Source of the DNA: Agrobacterium sp. a22-2
GTDB lineage: Bacteria > Pseudomonadota > Alphaproteobacteria > Rhizobiales > Rhizobiaceae
Direction of reading: 5' to 3'
NCBI RefSeq assembly: GCF_012276985.1
Contig: NZ_JAAXMM010000004.1
Location: forward strand, 303,736 to 367,735
DNA length: 64,000 nucleotides
In this document: positions 47,919 to 59,221 of the stretch, piece after piece
Layout of the letters: every line of letters starts with the position of its first letter
Numbering within the stretch: the first letter of the stretch is position 1
Notes under the pieces: model-generated
Database searches by the model: none
Seen by the model: the letters and a program-made list of their open reading frames with translations, nothing else
Told to the model about the DNA's origin: nothing
Translations under genes and position numbers: made by a program

Positions 47919-48126
47919 TTGTGTCCGGACGACGCTTGCCGGCGGCAAGGCCGCATTTGTTCGGCAATATGCCTTGATTTCCTGTCGGATTGGCTATATG
48001 GCCAGCCGCATTCCACACGCGTGGCTTGGGACTGTTCGGGAGAAATCCGATCCGTTCCGCCCGGTGGCATCCCAAAAGGATGCTGTTTGTCACGCGGGGG
48101 TTAAACCGGAAAAGGAGAATAAAGGC

Positions 48127-48894
48127 ATGTCACTGCCCGATTTTAGCATGCGTCAGCTTCTGGAAGCTGGCGTTCACTTCGGCCACCAGACTCATCGCTG
48201 GAACCCGAAGATGAAGCCGTACATCTTCGGCGATCGCAACAACATCCACATCATCGACCTGGCACAGACCGTTCCGATGTTGTCGAAGGCCCTTCAGGTC
48301 GTCTCCGACACCGTTGCTCGCGGCGGCCGCGTTCTGTTCGTTGGCACCAAGCGTCAGGCGTCCGAACTGATCGCCGACAGCGCAAAGCGCTCGGCCCAGT
48401 ACTATGTCAACTCGCGTTGGCTCGGCGGCATGATGACCAACTGGAAGACGATTTCGAATTCGATCCAGCGTCTGCGCAAGCTCGACGAGATCCTGAATTC
48501 GGAAGCTTCCGGCTTCACCAAGAAGGAACGCCTCAACCTCGAGCGCGAACGCGAAAAGCTGGACAAGGCTCTTGGCGGTATCCGTGACATGGGCGGCACG
48601 CCGGACCTGATGTTCATCATCGACACCAACAAGGAAAAGATCGCGATCGACGAAGCCAAGCGCCTCGGCATCCCGGTCGTTGCCATCATCGACTCGAACT
48701 GCGATCCGGACCTGATCGACTATCCGATCCCGGGCAACGACGACGCCTCGCGCGCCATCTCGTTCTACTGCGACCTGATCGCCCGCGCTGCCATCGACGG
48801 TATCGCCCGTCAGCAGGGCTCTTCCGGTCGTGACGTCGGCGCTTCCGCCGAAGCTCCGATCGAGCCCGCACTCGAAGAAGAAGCCAGCGCCTGA
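48127..48894 (+). CDS. rpsB: 30S ribosomal protein S2
   Basis: 255 residues. S2 signatures [21 protein letters not shown] and [33 protein letters not shown] are intact; acidic C-terminal tail. AAAGGAG precedes the ATG. The 208 bases upstream contain a candidate promoter but no assured leader structure; S2 leaders that bind the protein are known in other bacteria. Confidence 0.98.
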   Translation: MSLPDFSMRQLLEAGVHFGHQTHRWNPKMKPYIFGDRNNIHIIDLAQTVPMLSKALQVVSDTVARGGRVLFVGTKRQASELIADSAKRSAQYYVNSRWLGGMMTNWKTISNSIQRLRKLDEILNSEASGFTKKERLNLEREREKLDKALGGIRDMGGTPDLMFIIDTNKEKIAIDEAKRLGIPVVAIIDSNCDPDLIDYPIPGNDDASRAISFYCDLIARAAIDGIARQQGSSGRDVGASAEAPIEPALEEEASA

Positions 48895-48902
48895 TCGCGC
48901 TT

Positions 48903-48932
48903 GGCGGCTGAGCCCTTCAAGGGCTCGCCGCC
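48903..48932 (+). terminator. strong hairpin after rpsB
   Basis: GGCGGC-T-GAGCCC pairs with GGGCTC-GCCGCC, with one bulged T and a five-base loop. No T-run, so a partial terminator or processing site is likely. Confidence 0.55.
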
Positions 48933-48948
48933 TTCCCGAAATGGGACC

Positions 48949-48981
48949 GGGCCGCCCGTCAGTTCTGCTGCCCGGCGGCCC
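48949..48981 (+). terminator. second hairpin in the rpsB-tsf gap
   Basis: GGGCCGCC/GGCGGCCC stem with a 17-base loop. Together with the previous hairpin it could lower readthrough from rpsB into tsf. Confidence 0.4.
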
Positions 48982-49155
48982 GATCTTATCGGGCGTTCCG
49001 ACATTTCTGTGCAAAGCGGGACGATCAAAATTTCCGTGATGGCCGATCTTCATCACGTTGTCATATATCCGGGTACATTTCGTGCCCCAAACAGGGACGC
49101 CGGCTGCATCATCCGCAAGGGCAGGCGTACCGCTTGAAACGACAAGAGGCAAACA

Positions 49156-50082
49156 ATGGCTGAAATCACTGCAGCACTGGTAAAAGAACTGCGCGAAAAG
49201 TCCGGCGCAGGCATGATGGACTGCAAAAAGGCGCTGACCGAGACCAACGGCGATATCGAAGCCGCGATCGACTGGCTGCGCGCCAAGGGCATTGCCAAGG
49301 CCGACAAGAAGTCGGGCCGTACCGCCGCCGAAGGCCTGATCGGCATTGCCAGCGCCGGTACCAAGGCGGTTGTCGTTGAAGTCAACTCCGAAACCGATTT
49401 CGTGGCCCGCAACGATGCCTTCCAGGACATCGTGCGCGGCGTCTCCGCCGTTGCCCTGTCGACGGACGGCACTGTCGAAGCCATTGGTGCTGCGACCTAT
49501 CCGGCCACCGGCAAGTCGGTCACCGACACCATCAAGGACGCAATCGCCACCATCGGCGAGAACATGAACCTGCGTCGTGCAGCACTTCTGTCGGTCGAAG
49601 ACGGCGTCGTTGCCACCTACGTCCACAATGCCGCTGCTGAAGGCCTCGGCAAGCTCGGCGTTCTCGTGGCCCTGAAGTCGACCGGCAACAAGGACGTGCT
49701 GACCGCCATCGGCCGCCAGGTCGCCATGCATATTGCCGCCACCAACCCGCTTGCCATCCGTTCCGAAGAAGTCGATGCAGCGGTTGCCGAGCGCGAACGC
49801 AATGTGTTCATCGAGCAGTCGCGCGCTTCGGGCAAGCCGGACGCCATCATCGAGAAGATGGTCGAAGGCCGCATGCGCAAGTTCTTCGAGGAAGTCGCTC
49901 TTCTGTCGCAGGCTTTCGTCATCAACCCTGACCTGACGGTCGGCGCTGCGATCAAGGAAGCCGAAAAGGAAGCCGGCGCTCCGATCGAAGTGACGGGCAT
50001 GGCGCGCCTGCTGCTCGGCGAAGGCATCGAGAAGGAAGAAACCGATTTCGCGGCCGAAGTTGCGGCTGTCGCCAAGGGCTGA
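49156..50082 (+). CDS. tsf: elongation factor Ts
   Basis: 308 residues. Nucleotide exchange factor for EF-Tu. An N-terminal UBA-like domain with [19 protein letters not shown], then TS-N motif [16 protein letters not shown] and the core with [13 protein letters not shown]. The gene follows rpsB by 261 bases with two hairpins between; pyrH follows. Confidence 0.98.
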   Translation: MAEITAALVKELREKSGAGMMDCKKALTETNGDIEAAIDWLRAKGIAKADKKSGRTAAEGLIGIASAGTKAVVVEVNSETDFVARNDAFQDIVRGVSAVALSTDGTVEAIGAATYPATGKSVTDTIKDAIATIGENMNLRRAALLSVEDGVVATYVHNAAAEGLGKLGVLVALKSTGNKDVLTAIGRQVAMHIAATNPLAIRSEEVDAAVAERERNVFIEQSRASGKPDAIIEKMVEGRMRKFFEEVALLSQAFVINPDLTVGAAIKEAEKEAGAPIEVTGMARLLLGEGIEKEETDFAAEVAAVAKG

Positions 50083-50112
50083 TCGGCTACTGTCCTAATT
50101 AGGGAAAACTTG

Positions 50113-50138
50113 GGGCATCGCGTGACAACGCGGTGCCC
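50113..50138 (+). terminator. hairpin after tsf
   Basis: GGGCATCGCG/CGCGGTGCCC pairs over ten bases with one T-G pair; the tail TTCGTGT is only weakly T-rich. Confidence 0.55.
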
Positions 50139-50176
50139 TTCGTGTATCCGGCATCTAGTTCATTCGAGGAGCCATT

Positions 50177-50899
50177 ATGACTTCAACGCCTCTCTACAAA
50201 CGCGTCCTTTTGAAAGCCTCGGGCGAGGCTCTGATGGGCAGCCAGGGCTTCGGGATCGACGTGGCGGTGGCTGACCGGATCGCATCCGACATCGCCGAAG
50301 CGCGGGCTATGGGCGTCGACGTCGGCGTCGTGGTCGGCGGCGGCAATATTTTCCGCGGCGTGGCCGTCGCCTCCAAGGGCGGCGACCGGGTGACCGGCGA
50401 CCATATGGGCATGCTCGGCACCGTCATCAACGCGCTGGCCCTTGCCACGTCGCTGCGCAAGCTGTCGATCGATACGGTCGTACTGTCGGCCATTGCCATG
50501 CCGGAGATCTGCGAGAGCTTCTCCCAGCGCGTCGCCCTGCATCACCTGAGCCAGGGACGCGTGGTGATTTTTGCCGGCGGCACCGGCAATCCGTTCTTCA
50601 CCACCGACTCGGCCGCAGCACTGCGGGCCGCCGAAATGGGTGCCGAGGCGATCTTCAAGGGTACACAGGTCGACGGCATCTATTCCGCCGATCCGAAGAA
50701 GGATCCGACAGCCACCCGTTTCGACCGGCTGACCCATAGCGAAGTGCTGGAAAAGGGACTGGCGGTCATGGACGTGGCCGCCGTTGCGCTGGCGCGCGAA
50801 AATTCCATTCCGATCATCGTCTTCTCCATTCACGAGAAGGGCGGTTTCGGCGAAATTCTGACGGGCGGTGGCCGCATGACCATCGTCAGCGACAATTGA
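50177..50899 (+). CDS. pyrH: uridylate kinase
   Basis: 240 residues. Phosphorylates UMP to UDP. Amino-acid-kinase fold with [10 protein letters not shown] near the start, [11 protein letters not shown] and the [17 protein letters not shown] segment. Begins about 95 bases after tsf; frr follows. Confidence 0.98.
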   Translation: MTSTPLYKRVLLKASGEALMGSQGFGIDVAVADRIASDIAEARAMGVDVGVVVGGGNIFRGVAVASKGGDRVTGDHMGMLGTVINALALATSLRKLSIDTVVLSAIAMPEICESFSQRVALHHLSQGRVVIFAGGTGNPFFTTDSAAALRAAEMGAEAIFKGTQVDGIYSADPKKDPTATRFDRLTHSEVLEKGLAVMDVAAVALARENSIPIIVFSIHEKGGFGEILTGGGRMTIVSDN

Positions 50900-50951
50900 C
50901 AGGCTGCTTGCGCAGGTCCTTGTGACTTTGCGCGAAATACGGGAGAAAATC

Positions 50952-51512
50952 ATGAGTGCAGGTATCGAACTCAGTGACATCAAACGCCGCATGGATGGTG
51001 CCATCAACGCGTTCAAGAGCGACATCGCCTCGTTGCGCACCGGCCGCGCCTCGGCCAACATTCTCGACCCTGTTATGGTCGAGGCCTATGGTTCGCGCGT
51101 GCCGCTCAACCAGGTTGCCAACATCACGGTTCCCGAGCCGCGCATGCTCGGCGTCTCGGTCTGGGACAAGTCGATGGTGCATGCCGTGGATCGCGGCATC
51201 CGCGAATCCAATCTCGGCCTGAACCCCATCATGGACGGCCAGAACCTGCGCATTCCTCTGCCGGAACTCAACGAGGAGCGCCGCCGCTCGCTGGTGAAGG
51301 TGGCCCATGATTATGCCGAGAAGGCCAAGGTGGCGATTCGCCACGTTCGTCGCGACGGCATGGACGACCTTAAAAAAGCCGAGAAGGACGGTGCTATCGG
51401 TCAGGACGACAGCCGCGCTCTCTCGGAAAAAGTGCAAAAGATGACCGACGAAACGATTTCTGATGTGGATCGCTTGCTCGTCGAAAAGGAAAAGGAAATC
51501 ATGCAGGTTTAG
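50952..51512 (+). CDS. frr: ribosome recycling factor
   Basis: 186 residues from ATG 50952; GGGAGAAAATC precedes it. RRF features [35 protein letters not shown] and [17 protein letters not shown] are full. With EF-G it splits post-termination ribosomes. Confidence 0.98.
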   Translation: MSAGIELSDIKRRMDGAINAFKSDIASLRTGRASANILDPVMVEAYGSRVPLNQVANITVPEPRMLGVSVWDKSMVHAVDRGIRESNLGLNPIMDGQNLRIPLPELNEERRRSLVKVAHDYAEKAKVAIRHVRRDGMDDLKKAEKDGAIGQDDSRALSEKVQKMTDETISDVDRLLVEKEKEIMQV

Positions 51513-51556
51513 AGGTTCCTCTTCGCCTTGCCGCGATGCCATCGACCGGACACAAT

Positions 51557-52300
51557 ATGACGACACCTGACAGACAGAGCATACCCGAGCATGTCGCGAT
51601 CATCATGGATGGCAACGGTCGTTGGGCGAACGAGCGTGGACAAAGCCGCACGGTGGGACATCGCAAGGGCGTGGAGTCTGTCCGCACGATCGTGCGGGCG
51701 GCGGCGGATGCCGGTGTCAAATATCTGACGCTGTTTGCTTTTTCGTCTGAGAACTGGCGTCGGCCGGAGGCCGAGATCAACGATCTCTTCGGGTTGCTGA
51801 AGGCTTTCATCCGGCGCGACCTGGCCGAACTGCATGGCCAGAACGTGCGCATCAGGGTCATCGGCGACCGGGTGGCGCTGCGCAGCGATATTCTCCAGCT
51901 TCTGCTCGAAGCCGAGGAGACGACGAAGCACAATACCGCCTTGACCCTGGTGATCGCTTTCAACTACGGCTCGCGCGACGAAATCGCCCGCGCCGTGGCG
52001 AGCCTTGCCCGCGATGTCGAAATCGGCCTGTTGAAAGCGTCGGCGATCGACAGCCAGATGATCGCGGACCGTCTCGACACGGCCGGAATGCCGGATCCCG
52101 ACCTGATCATCCGCACCAGCGGCGAGGAGCGGCTTTCCAATTTCCTGCTGTGGCAGGCGGCCTATGCGGAACTGATGTTCGTGCCGGAATACTGGCCCGA
52201 TTTCAGCCGCGAGCTGTTTTTCGCAGCGCTTGAGCGCTATGCGATGCGCAGCCGCCGGTTCGGCGGACTTTCGGCGGCAGCCGTGGCCATGAGATCGTAA
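51557..52300 (+). CDS. uppS: undecaprenyl diphosphate synthase
   Basis: 247 residues. Makes the C55 carrier lipid for peptidoglycan and [12 protein letters not shown] contains the catalytic Asp; [36 protein letters not shown] and the FVPEYWPDF segment complete the family pattern. An ATG at 51536 is in frame; 51557 gives the usual short N-terminus. cdsA begins 5 bases after its stop. Confidence 0.96.
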   Translation: MTTPDRQSIPEHVAIIMDGNGRWANERGQSRTVGHRKGVESVRTIVRAAADAGVKYLTLFAFSSENWRRPEAEINDLFGLLKAFIRRDLAELHGQNVRIRVIGDRVALRSDILQLLLEAEETTKHNTALTLVIAFNYGSRDEIARAVASLARDVEIGLLKASAIDSQMIADRLDTAGMPDPDLIIRTSGEERLSNFLLWQAAYAELMFVPEYWPDFSRELFFAALERYAMRSRRFGGLSAAAVAMRS

Positions 52301-52305
52301 CCGGC

Positions 52306-53139
52306 ATGACACGCGAACTGACGCTCCGCATCTATTCGTCTATCGTTATGGTTGCGGTCGTGCTTGCGGCCACCTGGTTCGGCGGATTGGCATTTCGGGC
52401 GCTGGCCTCGCTGATTGCCCTCGTGATGTTCTATGAATGGTCGACGATCACCCGTTCCTACGAGCAGAGCCCGCGCGGCAATGCCTGGGGCTGGCTGTCG
52501 ATCGTCACCATCTGCGCCAATCTGCTGTTTGGCGATCCGCAGCTGACCGTTCCATTGTTTTCGGGCCTGTTTCTCACGGCCTGCATCCCGGCGCTGTTCG
52601 GCAAATGGAGCTGGTGGCAGCCCGGCGGCATCTTTTATGCCGGACTGAGTGCCATCTCGCTTTCGGCCATTCGCGGCGAGGACGCGCTTGGATTTGCCGC
52701 TATGCTGTTTGTTTTCGCCGTTGTCTGGGGCACGGATATCCTGGCCTATTTCGTCGGCCGGGCGATCGGCGGCCCGAAACTTGCTCCGCGGATATCGCCG
52801 GGCAAGACCTGGTCCGGTGCCGTGGGCGGCACAGTGGCTGGCGTCTGTGGCGGCGTTCTGGTCGCCTTGTCCTACTTCCCATCAATCGGATGGTGGATCG
52901 CGGCGGTTGCTCTGCTACTGTCGATTTCGAGCCAGATCGGCGACCTTTTCGAGTCCTTCGTCAAACGTCGATTCGGGGTCAAGGATTCGAGCCACCTCAT
53001 TCCCGGCCATGGCGGAATCATGGATCGTGTGGACGGGCTTGTTTTCGCCTGTTTTGCGGCGTTCTTTCTTGCGGTGCTGTTTGCCTTGTTCAGCGGCAGC
53101 ACAGTTGAATCAATCGGCGGCTTCTTGTTCGGCTTTTGA
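52306..53139 (+). CDS. cdsA: phosphatidate cytidylyltransferase
   Basis: 277 residues, about eight helices. CDP-diacylglycerol synthesis for phospholipids. The C-terminal signature SSHLIPGHGGIMDRVDGLVF and the SPGKTWSGAVGG segment are clear. Between uppS and rseP as in many proteobacteria. Confidence 0.96.
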   Translation: MTRELTLRIYSSIVMVAVVLAATWFGGLAFRALASLIALVMFYEWSTITRSYEQSPRGNAWGWLSIVTICANLLFGDPQLTVPLFSGLFLTACIPALFGKWSWWQPGGIFYAGLSAISLSAIRGEDALGFAAMLFVFAVVWGTDILAYFVGRAIGGPKLAPRISPGKTWSGAVGGTVAGVCGGVLVALSYFPSIGWWIAAVALLLSISSQIGDLFESFVKRRFGVKDSSHLIPGHGGIMDRVDGLVFACFAAFFLAVLFALFSGSTVESIGGFLFGF

Positions 53140-53168
53140 ACCCGCGTTTCGGACTTTAGGATTGTGCG

Positions 53169-54302
53169 ATGGATGGACTGACGGCTGTTTTCGGCTTCCT
53201 CACGGGCTATATCGTGCCTTTCGTGCTGGTCCTGTCCCTTTTGGTTTTCGTTCATGAAATGGGCCATTATCTGGTCGGACGCTGGTCCGGCATCAGAATT
53301 CTGGCCTTTTCGATCGGATTCGGTCCCGAACTCATCGGCTTCAACGATCGCCACGGCACGCGCTGGAAGCTGTCGGCCATTCCGCTCGGCGGCTATGTGC
53401 GCTTCTTCGGCGATGCCGATGCTGCCAGCAAGCCGGACGAGGACGAACTGTCGACGCTAACGCCTGAAGAGAAGGCGCAGACCCTGTCCGGCGCAAAGCT
53501 GTGGAAAAGGGCAGCCACTGTGGCGGCCGGCCCGATCGCCAACTTCATTCTGGCCATCGCGATCTTTTCGGTAATCTTTGCCATCTACGGCCGGCCGTTG
53601 GCTGACCCCGTCGTGGCCGAAGTGAAGGCCGACAGTGCGGCCGCTGCTGCCGGCGTCCTGCCCGGCGACGTGCTGGTGGCGCTGGACGGAAAATCCGTTT
53701 CCACCTTTGACGATGTGGTGCGCTATGTCAGCGTGCGGCCGGAACTGCCGATTGTTGTGACCATTCGCCGCGCCGATCTGACGCTCGATCTGCAGATGGT
53801 GCCGCGCCGTACCGAGATGACGGATCGCTTCGGCAACAAGATGGAGATCGGCCTGATCGGCATCGTCACCAATCAGCAGAGCGGCAATTTCCGTGTGGAA
53901 AAGCTGACGCCGCTGCAATCGGTGGGAGAGGGTGCCCGCCAGACCTGGCACGTCGTCACCGGGACCTTCGACTATCTGTCCAATCTGGTGACCGGCCGGA
54001 TGAACGCCGATCAGCTTGGCGGGCCGGTTCGCGTTGCCCAGGCGTCGGGCCAGATGGCGACGCTCGGCGTTGCAGCATTGCTGCAACTGGCGGCCGTTCT
54101 GTCTGTATCGATCGGACTTTTAAATCTTATGCCGATTCCAGTGCTTGATGGCGGCCATCTTATCCTTTATGCGCTTGAGGCACTGCGTGGGAAACCGGTC
54201 AGTGCCAATGCGCAGGAAATCGCCTTCCGGATCGGTATGGCGATGATCCTGTCGCTGATGGTTTTCGCAACGTGGAATGATATTAGCAGGCTGATCGGGT
54301 AG
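53169..54302 (+). CDS. rseP: site-2 zinc metalloprotease RseP
   Basis: 377 residues. HEMGH at 29-33 lies in the first membrane helix, one PDZ domain covers about 125-220, and NLMPIPVLDGGH gives the third metal ligand. Processes anti-sigma factors or remnant signal peptides in the inner membrane. E. coli RseP (about 450) has two PDZ domains; this alphaproteobacterial form has one. Confidence 0.96.
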   Translation: MDGLTAVFGFLTGYIVPFVLVLSLLVFVHEMGHYLVGRWSGIRILAFSIGFGPELIGFNDRHGTRWKLSAIPLGGYVRFFGDADAASKPDEDELSTLTPEEKAQTLSGAKLWKRAATVAAGPIANFILAIAIFSVIFAIYGRPLADPVVAEVKADSAAAAAGVLPGDVLVALDGKSVSTFDDVVRYVSVRPELPIVVTIRRADLTLDLQMVPRRTEMTDRFGNKMEIGLIGIVTNQQSGNFRVEKLTPLQSVGEGARQTWHVVTGTFDYLSNLVTGRMNADQLGGPVRVAQASGQMATLGVAALLQLAAVLSVSIGLLNLMPIPVLDGGHLILYALEALRGKPVSANAQEIAFRIGMAMILSLMVFATWNDISRLIG

Positions 54303-54394
54303 GGGCCTTCTTGCAAAGCCGGATAGGATTTGTTTACGATGTTTCAAGTTGATAGTGGCGATTGGGTCACGGGTTGAAACGAAGTAAACAGAAA

Positions 54395-54432
54395 TTAACC
54401 GGCAGCCTTGCTTGTAGGGTAAAACCGGTTAA
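54395..54432 (+). promoter_or_regulatory. inverted repeat upstream of bamA
   Basis: TTAACCGG and CCGGTTAA separated by 22 bases, within the 196-base rseP-bamA gap. Could be a leader hairpin or protein site; role not known. Confidence 0.35.
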
Positions 54433-54498
54433 AACCACCAAAGGGCCGGAGTCGGTCTCCGTGACTGACGGACAACGGAAAAAAGGTTAGTAGTTCAC

Positions 54499-56829
54499 AT
54501 GAAGGCTGGTTCAAGATTTTTGAACGCGGTATCGGCGGTCGCGCTGTCTGCTGGTGTTGTTTCTTCGGGCGCTGGCGTCCTGGTCCTCGGATCGGCGGTC
54601 GTTGCCCACGCGGCTGTCATCCAGCGTATCGACGTGCGCGGTGCGCAGCGGGTTGGCGTCGAGGCGGTTCGCTCCAATATCACCATCGAGCCGGGCAAGA
54701 GCTTCTCCAATACCGATATCGATGAATCCGTGAAGCGTCTTTACGCAACCGGCTTCTTCTCGGATGTCCGCATTTCCGTTTCCGGTAGCAGCCTGGTGAT
54801 TTCGGTTTCCGAAAACCAGCTGGTCAACCAGGTCGTCTTCAACGGCAACCGCAAGATCAAGGACGATAAGCTGGTCGGCATCGTGCAGACCCAGCCGCTC
54901 GGCCCTTACAGCGATACGCTGATCAGTGCCGATATCGAGCGCATCCGCGAAGCCTATCGCGCGATCGGTCGTAGCGACATCGAAGTGACGACCCAGGTCG
55001 TTCCTGTTGCCGAGGGTCGTGTCAACCTGGCTTTCGTCATCAACGAAGGCGACCGCACGAAGATCTCGCAGATCAATTTCGTCGGCAACCAGGCCTATGG
55101 CGATGGTCGTCTGGCGGCCGTGCTCACCACCAAGAAGTCGAGCCCGCTGTCGTTCCTGACCCGCAAGGACGTCTACAATGAAGACAAGCTGCGCGCCGAC
55201 GAAGAAGCGCTGCGCCAGTTCTACTACAATCACGGCTATGCCGATTTCCGGGTGATCTCGTCCGACGTGACGATGAACGAGGAAACCAACGAATACGCCA
55301 TCACGATTACCGTCGATGAAGGCGAGCGCTACAAGTTCGGCAATGTCGCCGTCGAAAGCACTGTTGAAGGCATCGATGGCAACGAACTCAGCGGTCTGCT
55401 TGAGACCCGCGCCGGCAGCACCTACAGCGCCCGTGACGTCCAGAAGTCGATGGAAGCGATCTCGCAGCGTGTTTCGGCGGCTGGTTATCCATTCGCCCGC
55501 GTCGTGCCGCGCGGCGACCGCAATCTTGAGAACAACACGATCGGCGTCACCTACCTGGTCGATCAGGGCGATCGCGCCTATGTCGAGCGCATCGAAATTC
55601 GTGGTAACACCCGCACACGCGATTATGTCATTCGTCGCGAGTTCGACATCAGCGAAGGCGACGCCTTCAACCAGGAAGTCATTTCGCGCGCCAAGCGTCG
55701 GCTTGAGGCTTTGGGCTATTTCACGACGGTCAATATCGGTACGTCTGCCGGCAGCGCCCCTGACCGTGTCGTCATTGTCGTCAATGTCGAAGACCAGTCG
55801 ACCGGTTCGTTCGGCATCGGTGCCGGCTATTCCGTCGGCGGCGATGGCCTGTTGGTCGAAGCGTCCGTCGAGGAAAAGAACTTCCTCGGCCGCGGCCAGT
55901 TCATCCGTCTGGCCGCTGGTGCCGGTACGGAAGACAGCCAGACCTACAATTTCTCCTTCACCGAGCCTTATTTCCTCGGCTATCGTCTGGCCGCCGGTTT
56001 TGATCTCTTCAAGAGCAATACCAGCAGCAACGACGATTACGATTATGAAGAGCAGGGCGTTACACTGCGCGTCACTGCGCCGATCACCGAAGATCTGGCG
56101 ACAACGCTGCGTTACACCTACAAGGAAATGGACTACACGCTGAACGATACGGATTATGCTGATCTTTCAGGCCCTTATCAGGATCTGATCGATCAGGGCA
56201 GCTTCCAGCAGTCAGTTGTCGGCCATTCGATCGTCTACAATACGCTGGACGACCGCATCCTGGCGCGCGAAGGCATCTATGCCAGCTTCACCCATGAATA
56301 TGCGGGCCTCGGCGGCGACTCCGAATTCTACAAGCTGTACGGCAAGGTCAAATATTACCACACGCTGTCCGACGAAGCCGATATTATCGGCTCGCTGTCG
56401 GGTAGCGCCGGCCATGTCATGGGCACGGGCGACGATCTGAACATCTTCGACCAGTTCATGATCGGCGGCAAGGAAATCCGCGGCTTCGAAAACGGCGGTA
56501 TCGGTCCGCGCATGCCGAACGGCGATGCGCTGGGTGGCACGACCTATTTCACCGCGTCTGCGGAGGCGAGCATGCCGATCCCGGGCGTTCCGCAGGACTT
56601 CAACCTGCGCGCCGCGTTCTTTGCTGATGCCGGTACGCTTTACGGCAACGAAGTCGGTAACAGTGCTGGGGCGGTGGGTACGGACATGAGCCTGCGTGCT
56701 TCGGTCGGCGCCGGCATCATCTGGATTTCGCCTTTCGGTCCGCTGCGTTTCGACTATGCCGTTCCGGTTATGAAGGAAGACTTCGACGAGACACAGGAAT
56801 TCCGGTTCTCCATGGCCAATCAGTTCTGA
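54499..56829 (+). CDS. bamA: outer-membrane assembly factor BamA
   Basis: 776 residues. Signal peptide with an unusually long hydrophobic part, cleaved about residue 37 (AHA), five POTRA domains (about 38-380) and a C-terminal 16-strand Omp85 barrel with VRGF-like KEIRGFENGGIGPR and terminal FRFSMANQF. Inserts beta-barrel proteins in the outer membrane. It has a 196-base upstream gap and leads into lpxD. Confidence 0.97.
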   Translation: MKAGSRFLNAVSAVALSAGVVSSGAGVLVLGSAVVAHAAVIQRIDVRGAQRVGVEAVRSNITIEPGKSFSNTDIDESVKRLYATGFFSDVRISVSGSSLVISVSENQLVNQVVFNGNRKIKDDKLVGIVQTQPLGPYSDTLISADIERIREAYRAIGRSDIEVTTQVVPVAEGRVNLAFVINEGDRTKISQINFVGNQAYGDGRLAAVLTTKKSSPLSFLTRKDVYNEDKLRADEEALRQFYYNHGYADFRVISSDVTMNEETNEYAITITVDEGERYKFGNVAVESTVEGIDGNELSGLLETRAGSTYSARDVQKSMEAISQRVSAAGYPFARVVPRGDRNLENNTIGVTYLVDQGDRAYVERIEIRGNTRTRDYVIRREFDISEGDAFNQEVISRAKRRLEALGYFTTVNIGTSAGSAPDRVVIVVNVEDQSTGSFGIGAGYSVGGDGLLVEASVEEKNFLGRGQFIRLAAGAGTEDSQTYNFSFTEPYFLGYRLAAGFDLFKSNTSSNDDYDYEEQGVTLRVTAPITEDLATTLRYTYKEMDYTLNDTDYADLSGPYQDLIDQGSFQQSVVGHSIVYNTLDDRILAREGIYASFTHEYAGLGGDSEFYKLYGKVKYYHTLSDEADIIGSLSGSAGHVMGTGDDLNIFDQFMIGGKEIRGFENGGIGPRMPNGDALGGTTYFTASAEASMPIPGVPQDFNLRAAFFADAGTLYGNEVGNSAGAVGTDMSLRASVGAGIIWISPFGPLRFDYAVPVMKEDFDETQEFRFSMANQF

Positions 56830-56879
56830 TCTGAAACGTCTGAGCCTCAGGCAAGAAAACCGGTCTGGGACGATTGTTT

Positions 56880-57941
56880 ATGGTGCATGATCATTTCTTC
56901 CCGCCCCATGAAGGGGTCAGCCTTTCGGTGCTGGCTTCCCATCTTGGGGCGGAACTTGTTGACGAGACCGCTGGGGATCGCCTGATCCGCTCTGTTTCGC
57001 CTGTTCATCGGGCGAGAGAAGGCGATCTTTGTTATATCCTGTCTCGCAAGAACCGCGATGAACTGGCGACGTGCCAGGCCTCGGCCATTCTCTGTGATGC
57101 GTCGCTTCGCTCGCTGATCCCCGATCACATTCCCGTTCTGTTGACGACTCATCCGCATGCGGCCTTTGCTATGGCTGGCGCGCTTCTGCATCCGCTCGCC
57201 ATGCGTCCGGTTGCCGTCGTCGATGCCGTCTCGGAGATCGCGCCGTCCGCCGTCGTCGATCCGTCGGCGCGACTTGAACCAGGCGTGGTTGTCGAGCCGC
57301 TCGCCGTGATCGGCGCCGGCGTCGAGATCGGCACGGGCAGCCATATCGGGGCGGGCGCCATCATCGGACGGGGCGTCAGGATCGGCCGCGACTGCTCGAT
57401 TGCCGCGGGTGCCAGCGTGCTGTCGGCGCTGATCGGCAATGGCGTGATCATCCACAACGGCGCACGGATCGGCCAAGACGGTTTCGGTTATGCGCCGGGA
57501 CCGCGCGGCATGCTGAAGATCGTGCAGATCGGCCGTGTCATCATTCAGGACAATGTCGAGATCGGCGCCAATACGACGATCGACCGCGGCACCATGGATG
57601 ACACGGTGATCGGCGAGGGCACCAAGATCGACAACCAGGTGCAGATTGCCCATAACGTACGGATCGGCCGCCATTGCGCCATCGTCAGCCAGGTCGGCAT
57701 TGCCGGCAGTACGGTCATTGGCGACGGCGTGCAGATCGGCGGGGCGACCGCCGTCAATGGCCATATTCAGATCGGCGCCGGCGTGCAGATCGCCGCGATG
57801 AGCGGCGTCGTTGCCAGCATTCCGGCCGGAGAGCGCTATGGCGGCATCCCGGCCCGTCCGATGAAAGACTTCCTGCGTGACATCGCCGAGATCGCCAGTC
57901 GCGCCGACAACCGCGCCAAAGCCAGAAGGGGGGATACATGA
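56880..57941 (+). CDS. lpxD: UDP-3-O-acylglucosamine N-acyltransferase
   Basis: 353 residues; third step of lipid A synthesis. N-terminal uridine-binding domain and a hexapeptide-repeat beta-helix (about 105-310), with the catalytic His region in [11 protein letters not shown]. The ATG at 56880 is chosen because a TTG two codons earlier is less likely. Its stop overlaps fabZ (ATGA). Confidence 0.96.
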   Translation: MVHDHFFPPHEGVSLSVLASHLGAELVDETAGDRLIRSVSPVHRAREGDLCYILSRKNRDELATCQASAILCDASLRSLIPDHIPVLLTTHPHAAFAMAGALLHPLAMRPVAVVDAVSEIAPSAVVDPSARLEPGVVVEPLAVIGAGVEIGTGSHIGAGAIIGRGVRIGRDCSIAAGASVLSALIGNGVIIHNGARIGQDGFGYAPGPRGMLKIVQIGRVIIQDNVEIGANTTIDRGTMDDTVIGEGTKIDNQVQIAHNVRIGRHCAIVSQVGIAGSTVIGDGVQIGGATAVNGHIQIGAGVQIAAMSGVVASIPAGERYGGIPARPMKDFLRDIAEIASRADNRAKARRGDT

Positions 57942-58405
57942 CCGTCGAGCCAAAAGAAGCACTGGGTGCTGCCGACATTATCGAGATCATGCGGCTTTTG
58001 CCCCATCGTTATCCCTTCCTGCTGGTTGATCGCATCATAGAGATCGATGGCGACGATTCCGCCATCGGTATCAAGAATGTCACGGCCAACGAGCCGTGCT
58101 TCACGGGACATTTCCCGGAACAGCCGATCATGCCGGGTGTCTTGCTGGTCGAGGGCATGGCCCAGACGGCAGGTGCGATCTGTGCCCGCAAACAGGGCGA
58201 GGGCGGCAATCTGGTCTATTTCATGACCATCGACAATGCCCGCTTCCGCAAGCCGGTGGTGCCCGGCGATCGGGTGGAGTATCATGTCACCAAGCAGAAG
58301 CAGCGTGGCAATATCTGGAAGTTCCATTGCGACGCGAAAGTCGATGGCGTTCTGGTGGCTGAAGCGGATATCGGCGCGATGATCGCCAACAAGGACAAGA
58401 AATGA
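57938..58405 (+). CDS. fabZ: 3-hydroxyacyl-ACP dehydratase FabZ
   Basis: 155 residues. Dehydrates 3-hydroxyacyl-ACP in fatty acid synthesis, competing with LpxD/LpxA for hydroxyacyl-ACP. The catalytic His is in [13 protein letters not shown] and Glu in LVEGMAQ. Start and stop overlap lpxD and lpxA by four bases each. Confidence 0.97.
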   Translation: MTVEPKEALGAADIIEIMRLLPHRYPFLLVDRIIEIDGDDSAIGIKNVTANEPCFTGHFPEQPIMPGVLLVEGMAQTAGAICARKQGEGGNLVYFMTIDNARFRKPVVPGDRVEYHVTKQKQRGNIWKFHCDAKVDGVLVAEADIGAMIANKDKK

Positions 58406-59217
58406 GCTTGATAGCGTCCAGCGCGAGGATTCACCCCCTTTCGGTGGTGGAAGACGGGGCCGTGATCGGCGAGAACGTGTCGATCGGGCCGTTTTGCCAT
58501 GTCGGCCCGAAGGTGGAACTGAAGGACGGCGTGACGCTCCTGTCGCATGTCGTTGTCACCGGGCGCACGGTGATCGGCAAGGGCTGCACGATATTTCCCA
58601 ATGCGGTCATCGGCGGTGATCCGCAGAGCATCCATCATGCCGGCGAAGAGACGACCTTAAGCGTTGGCGACAATTGCACGATGCGCGAAGGCGTGACGAT
58701 GAACACCGGCACGACTGAGGGCGGCGGTAAGACGGTGGTCGGCAGCAACAACCTGTTTCTGGCCAATTCCCATGTGGCGCATGATTGCCAACTCGGCAAT
58801 CATATCATCCTGTCGAACAATGTCATGCTGGCGGGGCATGTGTCGATTGCCGACCGGGCCATTCTGGGTGGCGGCTGCGCCGTGCATCAGTTCACGCGCA
58901 TCGGCCGCCAGGCTTTTATCGGCGGACTGTCCGCTGTCAGCTACGATGTCATCCCCTACGGCATGCTGAACGGCAATCCGGGCCTGCTGGGCGGGTTGAA
59001 CGTGGTCGGCATGACCCGGGCGGGCATCGAGCGCTCGGTCATTCATCAGGTGCGCCGGGTCTACAAGCATATTTTCGAAGAAGAAGGCGCGATCCGCGCC
59101 AAGGCGGCGGCCATTCGCGACGAGCATGCCGATTGCCCGCAGGCCATGGAGATCCTCGATTTCATCGCTGCTGACAGCGATCGCGCCCTGTCGTCGCCCT
59201 TCCGGGGCAAGAGCTAA
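58402..59217 (+). CDS. lpxA: UDP-N-acetylglucosamine O-acyltransferase
   Basis: 271 residues. First step of lipid A synthesis. Hexapeptide-repeat beta-helix with catalytic His in [10 protein letters not shown] and a C-terminal helical domain with YKHIFEE. ATGA overlap with fabZ. Confidence 0.97.
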   Translation: MSLIASSARIHPLSVVEDGAVIGENVSIGPFCHVGPKVELKDGVTLLSHVVVTGRTVIGKGCTIFPNAVIGGDPQSIHHAGEETTLSVGDNCTMREGVTMNTGTTEGGGKTVVGSNNLFLANSHVAHDCQLGNHIILSNNVMLAGHVSIADRAILGGGCAVHQFTRIGRQAFIGGLSAVSYDVIPYGMLNGNPGLLGGLNVVGMTRAGIERSVIHQVRRVYKHIFEEEGAIRAKAAAIRDEHADCPQAMEILDFIAADSDRALSSPFRGKS

Positions 59218-59221
59218 GCGC

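Noticed and set aside
47919..48126. Promoter and S2 leader upstream of rpsB
   Set aside because: A TTGATT and TATATG pair exists, but the 15-base spacing is poor and I could not draw a convincing leader fold.
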